From positions 1,032,765 to 1,096,764 of the forward strand of contig NZ_LMRP01000001.1 of the NCBI RefSeq assembly GCF_001426185.1: 64,000 nt of DNA, read 5' to 3'. The position numbers were made by a program, and so were the translations under genes. This document shows, one piece after another, positions 58,028-64,000 of the stretch. How positions within the stretch are numbered: position 1 is the first letter of the stretch; each line of letters starts with the position of its first letter. Origin of the DNA: Rhodococcus sp. Leaf247. Lineage in GTDB: Bacteria; Actinomycetota; Actinomycetes; Mycobacteriales; Mycobacteriaceae. The notes below the pieces were generated by a model. The model made no database searches. It saw only the letters and a list, made by a program, of their open reading frames with translations, and was not told the origin of the DNA.

Positions 58028-59233
58028 TCAGCCGAGCGGACCCCAGAAGGTCTCGCCGCCGTATGTGTCGGACATCGGCTCCAGGGTCTCGGGCCACACG
58101 CCGGCCTCCACCACACGACGACCCGACTGCGGACGCACGGCACCGTCCCAGCCGACCTGCTCCATGTAGTAGTAGAGCTGCATGACGTGTCCGTCCGGTG
58201 ACACCGCGTGCAGGACGTAGTCGATGCCGGGGTGGATCTCCGGCGGGAGGTCGACGAGCTTCACGCCCCTGCCCTCCAGGAAAGTCCGTGCGGCCCGCAA
58301 CTGCTCGTACGATCCCACCTGGACACCGAAGGCGAGCAGCGTCGTCTCGTCACCCAACCCGAGCGGCTCGCGTGCCTCGACCGGGAACAGAGCGATGCTG
58401 TGATGCTCGGTGTTGGCACGCAGGAAGACCGCGCGATGGCCGAGTACAGACGTCTCCTCGGACACGACGAGTCCCAGCGTCTCGGTGTAGAAGCGCACAG
58501 CGGCATCGAGATCGGAGACGAAGATGCTTACGGGGCCGATGCGTACGGGCTTGAACGGACGGGACAACAGCACGCCGCCCACGTCGTGCGTCTTGGGGAG
58601 AGTGTCGACCCACCGGTGTCCCGAGGTCAGGTCGATGCCTGCCTTCTCCGCATCGTCGAGCTCGGTTCCCTCCGAGCGGGTGGGCAGAGCCGGATGCTCG
58701 TTCGCCCACGGCCACATGATCTCCGGCTTGCTGACGCCGTCCCATCCGACCTGCTCGATGCCGTACTCGAGTTCGTTCGTGTGACCCGTCGGATCAGGGA
58801 AGTAGGTGTGCCAGTTGGACCCCGGATCGCGACCGTACCGGTCGACCTTCGACCCCTGCTCCTCGAGCCACAGACGCGCCTCCACGACCTCGCGCAGCGA
58901 ACCGACCTGCCACGTGATCTGGTTGACCGTGATGTCGTCCCGAGCCGGGCTCTCGTTCTTGTCCACCCACGCCCGCGGCATGAGCACGAGGGTGTGATGG
59001 TCGCTGTTGTGGCGCAGGAAGTAGATGCGCGTGTCCGGGAGGCCGTCGAGCCAGGGTCCCGGGTCGTACTTGTTCAGGTCGAGCATGTCGGCCACCACGA
59101 ATCCGAGAAGGTCGCGGTAGAACGCCACGGCGTCACCGGTGTCGGCGACGCTGATGCCGAAGTGGTTGAGCCGACGAATCTTGAACGGGCGGTCGTACGT
59201 CACTCCGCCGACGGAGTACTTCTTCGCGGCCAC
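58028..59233 (-). CDS. Two-domain VOC dioxygenase-like protein
   Basis: The 401-residue protein has two tandem VOC halves: IRRLNHFGISVADTGDAVAFYRDLLGF (in parts) with HHTLVLMP, and VRIGPVSIFVSDLDAAVRFYTETLGLVV with EHHSIALFP and the final HVMQLYYYMEQVGWDG. Extradiol dioxygenases of the 2,3-dihydroxybiphenyl type share the paired layout with His-His-Glu iron sites (HFG, HHT, ELEYG-type Glu). Actual metal ligands need alignment. With the next FAH gene it suggests meta-type ring cleavage then hydrolysis. Confidence 0.78.
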   Translation of the reverse strand: MAAKKYSVGGVTYDRPFKIRRLNHFGISVADTGDAVAFYRDLLGFVVADMLDLNKYDPGPWLDGLPDTRIYFLRHNSDHHTLVLMPRAWVDKNESPARDDITVNQITWQVGSLREVVEARLWLEEQGSKVDRYGRDPGSNWHTYFPDPTGHTNELEYGIEQVGWDGVSKPEIMWPWANEHPALPTRSEGTELDDAEKAGIDLTSGHRWVDTLPKTHDVGGVLLSRPFKPVRIGPVSIFVSDLDAAVRFYTETLGLVVSEETSVLGHRAVFLRANTEHHSIALFPVEAREPLGLGDETTLLAFGVQVGSYEQLRAARTFLEGRGVKLVDLPPEIHPGIDYVLHAVSPDGHVMQLYYYMEQVGWDGAVRPQSGRRVVEAGVWPETLEPMSDTYGGETFWGPLG

Positions 59234-59235
59234 GG

Positions 59236-60252
59236 CTAGTGCCCCTTCCGCGTTCCGGTGACGGTGTTGGTGATGGAACCCAGTGCAGCCGAGCTGATCT
59301 CGACGACGTCGCCGGGGCTCAGGAACTTGGAGTCGTCGTCGAAGCCGCCGTCCGCGTTCTTGGTGCTCGAGTCGACTGCGGTGCCCTTCGGGGTGCCGCC
59401 GCTGATGAGATCTCCCGGGAACAGGGTGGAGTCACGGGAGAGGTACTCCCCCAACGCGGCAAACGAGTGGATCATGGATTTGGTACTACCGCTCTGCCGG
59501 ACCTCACCGTTGACGCGTGCCTCGACGGGAATGTCCTGCGCATCCAGTCCCTCGTCGACGACGATCCACGGACCGACGCTCGCTGCACCGTCGAAGTTCT
59601 TCGAGTACTGGAAGTCCGGGCCGAAGGAGATGTTGTCTCGGATCGACCAGTCGTTGACCAGGGTGTAGCCGTAGATGTACTGGTCGAAATCCGCTGCGGC
59701 GATGTCCTTCCCGCGCCGACCCAGGACCACGGCGACCTCGGCCTCGTAGTCCAGCAAGTCGGTGCGGGCGGGGTAGGACAGATCGTCACCGTCCGCGGAC
59801 ACCACTCGGGGATCCTTGATGAAGTACTTTGGCCCACCCGACACCAATCTGTCGAGGGTCGCCTTGTCGGTTCCACTCGACGTGTTGTCCGCTGCCGCCT
59901 GCATGTGGTCCGCGAAGTTGGCCAGCGCGGCGAAGATGCGCGACGGGCTCTCGATCGGCGCGTGCAGCGTGACCTCGCCGAGGTCGAATACCAGTTGCTC
60001 CCCGTCGACTCCCCTCGTATCAGGTCGCTCGGCGAGGTGATCTAGTGCCGCGCGGGCACCGGCCAACGCGCTGTCCCCCTGCTCGATGAACGAATTCAGG
60101 TCCGACGGGACTTCGTGATCCGCTCGTGCCGATGCCCGTGGGCTCGGCTCCTTCTCCGTCAGGTAGGCGATATAGGCCGCATGGAGGTCGACGACGGTCC
60201 CGTCGACGACGGCTCCCACGCGGCGGTGCGGTCCGAAAACTGCGATCTTCAT
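59236..60252 (-). CDS. Fumarylacetoacetate hydrolase-family protein
   Basis: The 338-residue protein has the FAH fold: FGPHRRVGAVVDGTVVDLHA, PSRIFAALANFADHM, YFIKDPRVVSADGDDL, DYEAEVAVVLGRRGKDI, YTLVNDWSIRDN and GDLISGGTPKGTAVDS. The family hydrolyses or isomerises 2,4-diketo acids and ring-cleavage products. It sits two bases after the VOC gene on the message, in keeping with acting on its product. A short gap of 40 bases separates it from the SnoaL-like gene. Confidence 0.88.
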   Translation of the reverse strand: MKIAVFGPHRRVGAVVDGTVVDLHAAYIAYLTEKEPSPRASARADHEVPSDLNSFIEQGDSALAGARAALDHLAERPDTRGVDGEQLVFDLGEVTLHAPIESPSRIFAALANFADHMQAAADNTSSGTDKATLDRLVSGGPKYFIKDPRVVSADGDDLSYPARTDLLDYEAEVAVVLGRRGKDIAAADFDQYIYGYTLVNDWSIRDNISFGPDFQYSKNFDGAASVGPWIVVDEGLDAQDIPVEARVNGEVRQSGSTKSMIHSFAALGEYLSRDSTLFPGDLISGGTPKGTAVDSSTKNADGGFDDDSKFLSPGDVVEISSAALGSITNTVTGTRKGH

Positions 60253-60292
60253 GAATCTCCCTGTAGTGGTGAGTGAGTCAGTGGGGACCGAG

Positions 60293-60685
60293 TCACGTCG
60301 TCGGTGCGGACGGATCGACCCCGACGTCGTCGAGCAGGCGCCCTCCGGCGGGTGTGAGGCTGTAGATCGCCAGAGAGGTGATCAGTCCGTCGCGCACCGT
60401 GAAGAAGTCACCGAGAACGACGACGTTGCCGTTCACGTCGAGGTCGATCTCCACGGCGACGTCGTCACCGTCGACCAGCAGGCGACGCGGGGACGGACGC
60501 ATCATGGTGGTGCCGTTCAGCCCACCCTCGTACATCCGCCCGATAGCTGCGGATCCGGTGAGGGTGCCGGCGGCGTTGCTCAGTACCGCGTCGGGTGCGA
60601 AGAGTGCGGTGACCGCGCCGGCGTCACCGGCGGTGACCCCGGCGAAGTATGCGGTCACGACATCGGCCGGCGACTCGCCGCTCAT
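60293..60685 (-). CDS. SnoaL/NTF2-like protein
   Basis: The 130-residue protein has an NTF2-like cone: SPADVVTAYFAGVTAGDAGAV, TALFAPDAVLSNAAGTLTG, and DGDDVAVEIDLDVNGNVVV with DFFTVRDGLITSL. Such proteins isomerise, dehydrate or cyclise small substrates. Its ATG overlaps the aldehyde dehydrogenase stop, so both belong to the pathway. The role is unknown. Confidence 0.8.
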   Translation of the reverse strand: MSGESPADVVTAYFAGVTAGDAGAVTALFAPDAVLSNAAGTLTGSAAIGRMYEGGLNGTTMMRPSPRRLLVDGDDVAVEIDLDVNGNVVVLGDFFTVRDGLITSLAIYSLTPAGGRLLDDVGVDPSAPTT

Positions 60686-62160
60686 GCGTCGAGGTAGCGC
60701 GTCGAGGCGTAGACCGACTGGTACTCCAGGTACGCGTTGATCCCCTCGGGACCGAGTTCGCGTCCGAGGCCGGAATCCTTGAACCCGCCGAACGGTGCAC
60801 CCAGATCCAGTGTGTAGTAGTTCAAACCGATAGTCCCGGTGCGCACCTGACGGGCTACCGCCAACGCCCGGTCTTCGTCGGCGCTCCACACCGAACCGCC
60901 CAGCCCGTAGTTGCTGTCGTTGGCCATCCGAACGGCGTCGGCGTCGTCCTCGAACGGGATCAGTGCCATCACGGGGCCGAACACCTCTTCCCGCGCCAGG
61001 CGATCACCGTTGTCGACGTCCGCGAAGACCGTCGGCTGTACGAACCAGCCGCGATCGAGATGTGCAGGACGGTCGCCGCCCGCGACGAGGCGTGCACCGG
61101 AGTTCTTGGCGATGTCGATGTAGCCCAACACCTTGTCGCGATGGCCACTGGTAGCCATCGGACCCATCGTGGTGGCGGCGTCCAGTGGATCACCGAGCAC
61201 GTAGGAATCGGCGAAGTGTCCGATGGCCTCGACGACCTCCTCGTACCGCGACCGGGCGACGAGAATCCGCGATTGCGTGGTACAGGTCTGGCTGTTGTTC
61301 AGGAAGGACGCGTTGTCCAGACCCGCGAGCACCGTGTCGATGTCGGCGTCCTCGAGGACGATCGCGGCGGACTTGCCACCGAGCTCCAGCGTCGATCGCC
61401 GAAGCAGTCGTCCGCACTCCTGACCGATGATGCGTCCGGCCTCGGTGGAACCGGTGAACGCGATCTTGTCGACCAGCGGGTGCGACACCAGTGCGGCACC
61501 CGCGTCACGGTCGCCCAGGACGATGTTCAGGACACCCGCCGGGAGGCCGGCCTCGAGGGCCGCATCGGCGAAAACATAGGAATCCAGGGCAGTTTCGGGC
61601 GAGGGCTTGAGAACGACGGTGCATCCTGCGGCCAGAGCGGGCGCGATCTTGAACATCGCGAGCGCCTGCGGGAAGTTCCACGGCGCGATCGCGCCGACAA
61701 CACCGACAGGGAGACGACGGACGATGGTCGAACCCGCCTGGCTCGGTCGCACCGACTCGAGCGGAAGCGCCTCCACGATGTCGGCGTACATCCGCAGCAA
61801 CGCTCCGGGCGCACCGCCGTTGAGTGCGTGCGACAGACCGAGAATCATGCCGTTCTCGCGGCTGACCAGGGTGGCCGTGTCTCCGGCTCGCGCGTCCAGG
61901 GCGTCGGCGAAGGCGCGCAACACGGTGGCGCGCTCGGACGCAGTGGTGCGGCCCCACGGGCCTTCGTCCAGTGCCCGACGGGCCGCGCGGACGGCGCGAT
62001 CGATGTCGGCCTCGCCGGCGAGAGCAGCGACGCCGAGGCGTTCACCGGTGGCTGCTTCGATCTGGTCCCGCAGCTCGATCCGCACGGGATCGACCCACTC
62101 GCCGTCGATGAAGAAGCGGGTGCGATCCAGACTGCTCGGCCTGTCGACGGTGACGGACAT
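60682..62160 (-). CDS. Aldehyde dehydrogenase
   Basis: The 492-residue NAD(P) aldehyde dehydrogenase has VGAIAPWNFPQALAMFKIAPAL, the Glu in LELGGKSAAIVL, the catalytic Cys in NNSQTCTTQSRILV, and EEVFGPVMALIPF. It oxidises an aldehyde to an acid within the pathway. It is transcribed together with the SnoaL-like gene and is preceded by a 155-base gap with a palindrome. Confidence 0.92.
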   Translation of the reverse strand: MSVTVDRPSSLDRTRFFIDGEWVDPVRIELRDQIEAATGERLGVAALAGEADIDRAVRAARRALDEGPWGRTTASERATVLRAFADALDARAGDTATLVSRENGMILGLSHALNGGAPGALLRMYADIVEALPLESVRPSQAGSTIVRRLPVGVVGAIAPWNFPQALAMFKIAPALAAGCTVVLKPSPETALDSYVFADAALEAGLPAGVLNIVLGDRDAGAALVSHPLVDKIAFTGSTEAGRIIGQECGRLLRRSTLELGGKSAAIVLEDADIDTVLAGLDNASFLNNSQTCTTQSRILVARSRYEEVVEAIGHFADSYVLGDPLDAATTMGPMATSGHRDKVLGYIDIAKNSGARLVAGGDRPAHLDRGWFVQPTVFADVDNGDRLAREEVFGPVMALIPFEDDADAVRMANDSNYGLGGSVWSADEDRALAVARQVRTGTIGLNYYTLDLGAPFGGFKDSGLGRELGPEGINAYLEYQSVYASTRYLDA

Positions 62161-62229
62161 CAGGGATTCTCCTCGGTACTCGGAACGAAGGGCGACGACC
62201 GTGGAGTGAGACTCCGGTCACTGTCGAGT

Positions 62230-62247
62230 CTGTGCGCCGGCACACAG
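62230..62247. promoter_or_regulatory. Palindromic operator candidate before the aldehyde dehydrogenase gene
   Basis: CTGTGCGCCGGCACACAG is an 18-base near-perfect palindrome (16 of 18 positions) in the gap between the lyase and aldehyde dehydrogenase genes. It suggests a promoter with its own regulator inside the cluster. The remaining 155 bases hold an AGGAG site just before 62160 and nothing else clear. Confidence 0.42.
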
Positions 62248-62315
62248 TCGCTGCAATGCCAGGATGTTCCCGGCCACCATGCCTGCGGCGTATCACTGCA
62301 GTTCCGGCGCTCGCG

Positions 62316-63155
62316 CTATCCGGCCGAAGACGGCGCGGAACCCACGCCGGCGGAGTGCAGGACGCGGTGAGCGCGAGCAAGCACTGGCGCGTCCACCATG
62401 AACCCGTCGACCTTCACAGCAGCCCCCGACCTAGCAGCCGCGACGATCCTGCGCGCGGCCTCCACCTGATCGTCGGAGGGCGCGAACGCGCGCCTGGCCG
62501 GGTCGACCTGCGACGGATGGATCAAGAGTTTGCCGCCCATACCCATCTCCTGCGCATGCCTGATGTCGTCGGTGAGAGCACTTACGTCGCCGAGCGCTGT
62601 GGTGACTCCGTCGATCGGCGGGGGCTTGCCGCCCACTCTCGATGCCAGGACCAACCGGGACCGGGCGTGCATCATCGCCGCCCGAGACGGTTCGGCGCCG
62701 AGATCGACGGCGTAGTCCAGGTGGCCGAACGCCAGCCGCGCCACGTCCGGGTCGCGTGCGAGAGCAGCCGCGCAGTCCAGGCCCGCGGCCGTCTCGACCA
62801 GCGCGACTGCCTGTCCGCGCACGCTCCGCTCGATTCCGGCCCAGTCCACAGTGACGTCCGCCTTCGGAACCATCACGCAGCACAGGCCCGCGACGTCGGA
62901 CAGAGCTTCGATGTCGTCGTGGTGATGATCGCTCGTGACCGCATTGACCCGGACACAGCCGATTCCGCCCTCCGACAGCCAGCGCACCACGTGTGTGCGT
63001 GCTGCGGCTTTCGCCCCCTCTGCGACGGCGTCCTCGAGATCGAGAATGACCATGTCGGCGCCGGCGCGCGCGGCTTTGTCGAACCGCTCGGGGCGATCTC
63101 CGGGAACGAAGAGGAATGTGGAGGCGTGGTCGACCGACGGTCGATCGGGCCTCAC
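62316..63155 (-). CDS. CitE/HpcH-type CoA-ester lyase
   Basis: GTG 63155 gives a 279-residue TIM-barrel lyase: STFLFVPGDRPERFDKAARAG, DMVILDLEDAVAEGAK, RVNAVTSDHHHDD, ALVETAAGLDCAAALA and KLLIHPSQVDPARRAFAP. The family cleaves malyl- or citramalyl-CoA-like esters to acetyl-CoA or a keto acid. It overlaps closely with a CaiB-type CoA transferase upstream, which would load the CoA, as in itaconate or mesaconate degradation. Confidence 0.9.
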   Translation of the reverse strand: MRPDRPSVDHASTFLFVPGDRPERFDKAARAGADMVILDLEDAVAEGAKAAARTHVVRWLSEGGIGCVRVNAVTSDHHHDDIEALSDVAGLCCVMVPKADVTVDWAGIERSVRGQAVALVETAAGLDCAAALARDPDVARLAFGHLDYAVDLGAEPSRAAMMHARSRLVLASRVGGKPPPIDGVTTALGDVSALTDDIRHAQEMGMGGKLLIHPSQVDPARRAFAPSDDQVEAARRIVAAARSGAAVKVDGFMVDAPVLARAHRVLHSAGVGSAPSSAG

Positions 63156-63156
63156 G

Positions 63157-64000
63157 TCACGCACCGGTGGCGACCGGTGACGCGATGCCGAACTCCGCGA
63201 GCACGGCGTCGGTGTGCTGGCCCACCTCGGGAATTGCGCCCATGAACGGCGCCGCGTCCGACATCGTGACCGGCGGTACCAGCGCACGCAGCGGGCCGGC
63301 CGGCGAATCGTAGGTCCGCCACCGATCTCGGGCGGCGAGCTGCGGGTGCGCCGCAAGGCCGTCCATCGTACGCAGCAGCGCGTTCGCTATGCCCGCCTGC
63401 TCCAATTTCTCCGCCACCGATTCCGCTGTGTCGGAGGCGAAGACGGCCTCGATGGCACTGCGCAACTCGGCGTTGTTCTCGACCCGGCTCGAGTTGCGGA
63501 GGAACCGCGGGTCCTGCGCGAGCGCCGGGGTGTCGAGGATGACGTCGCAGAACGTCGCCCATTCGCGCTCGTTCTGGATACCCAGGAATACCTCGTTCGC
63601 GTCCCCACAGGTGAAGGGCCCGTACGGGGCGATCGCCGCGTGCCTGGCGCCGGTCCTCGACGGGGACGATCCGCCGTACATGGCGTAGTTGAGGGGGAAC
63701 CCCATCCACTCGGCGAGTGCCTCGAGCATGGACACCTCGATGGTGGCGCCCTCACCTGTGCGGTCGCGGCGGATCACCGCGGTCAGGACGCCCGAGTAGG
63801 CGTACATCCCGGATGCTATGTCCGCGATGGAGATTCCGACTTTCGACGGCTCGTCCTGCGTTCCGGTAATCGAGACGAGACCGGCCTCGCACTGCACGAG
63901 CAGGTCGTACGCCTTCTTCGACGAGTACGGCCCGCCGCGTCCGTACCCGGAGATCGAGACGTGGATGAGACGGGGGTGGCGGGCACGCAGATCCTCGGCG
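63157..64000 (-). CDS. CaiB/BaiF-family (class III) CoA-transferase, C-terminal part (cut by edge)
   Basis: The visible 281 codons run off base 64000. They include LIHVSISGYGRGGPYSSKKAYD, DLLVQCEAGLVSITGT, GVSIADIASGMYAYSGVLTAV (in parts), YGPFTCGDANEVFLGIQNEREW and GPLRALVPPVTMSDAAPFMGAIPEVGQHT, standard for class III CoA-transferases. The active-site Asp lies upstream of the window. It moves CoA to an acid, then the CitE-like enzyme one base downstream splits the ester. Confidence 0.9.
   Translation of the reverse strand, partial: AEDLRARHPRLIHVSISGYGRGGPYSSKKAYDLLVQCEAGLVSITGTQDEPSKVGISIADIASGMYAYSGVLTAVIRRDRTGEGATIEVSMLEALAEWMGFPLNYAMYGGSSPSRTGARHAAIAPYGPFTCGDANEVFLGIQNEREWATFCDVILDTPALAQDPRFLRNSSRVENNAELRSAIEAVFASDTAESVAEKLEQAGIANALLRTMDGLAAHPQLAARDRWRTYDSPAGPLRALVPPVTMSDAAPFMGAIPEVGQHTDAVLAEFGIASPVATGA

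Noticed and set aside
1..64000. tRNA, rRNA, insertion sequences, prophage or integron
   Set aside because: No cloverleaf-like sequence, transposase, integrase or att-like repeat was recognised anywhere in the window.

Overview
The window is about 64 kb of chromosomal DNA from a high-GC Gram-positive actinobacterium. It most likely belongs to the Mycobacteriales and looks like Rhodococcus or a close Nocardiaceae relative. The reasons are mycobacterial-type PhoP and PhoR, a HadA-like dehydratase, an IdeR-type iron box, an actinobacterial LexA box, an alanine dehydrogenase/AldR pair, a proline pruA-pruB/PruR locus, and many GTGA/ATGA overlapping starts. No tRNA, rRNA, insertion sequence, prophage or CRISPR array was seen. 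Genus placement is inference; no database search was possible.

Layout. 1-3.4 kb: purine genes (purB fragment, TetR, aminotransferase, purD) on the minus strand. 3.5-8.4 kb: a beta-lactamase-like lipoprotein with an ArsR-type regulator, then a membrane glycosyltransferase pair (GT39 plus GT2-GtrA). 8.4-14.7 kb: HIT protein, LysG/LysE amino-acid export, PhoPR with an upstream PhoP box, a guanidine-III riboswitch in front of a Gdx/SugE exporter, a decapeptide-repeat protein, and a dienelactone hydrolase. 14.7-22 kb: ald/aldR, an orphan RskA-like protein behind a SigK-like promoter, a LexA-box gene for a small Cys-rich protein, and the proline degradation locus. 22-27 kb: DUF2461, acyl-CoA dehydrogenase with a divergent TetR, a VOC protein, a catalase-fold-like protein, a HadA-like hot-dog protein and a pentapeptide-repeat protein.

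27-38 kb holds many short stress- or envelope-type genes: dodecin, a zinc alcohol dehydrogenase, a type II lumazine synthase, a very short TetR with a PH-like partner, an alanine-racemase-fold enzyme, two nearly identical tandem chorismate mutase genes, a hairpin-rich intergenic stretch, a small membrane protein, Rieske, LtrA, GAF-ANTAR and an AGE-family isomerase. 38-42 kb is an iron-siderophore ABC importer behind an IdeR-like box. 42-44.5 kb has an alcohol dehydrogenase and TetR sharing twin operators, then cyanase. 44.7-48 kb is a small cluster of GT2, NodS-like methyltransferase, PIG-L deacetylase and atypical acyl-CoA dehydrogenase, the most suggestive candidate for an undescribed glycoconjugate pathway.

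48-64 kb turns to catabolism. An acyl-CoA dehydrogenase, a DUF4239 membrane protein and an SDR-TctC-EamA operon lead to a LysR regulator. Beyond it lies a long minus-strand set: intradiol (hydroxyquinol-type) dioxygenase, maleylacetate reductase, alpha/beta hydrolase, SDR, two-domain VOC dioxygenase, FAH-family hydrolase, SnoaL-like protein, aldehyde dehydrogenase, CitE-like lyase and a CaiB CoA-transferase running off the right edge. Together these look like one pathway for an unidentified aromatic compound, with two ring-cleavage steps and a CoA-dependent lower branch.

A recurring regulatory theme is a TANNNT-type -10 hexamer 6-8 bases before an ATG, predicting leaderless transcripts for at least eight genes.
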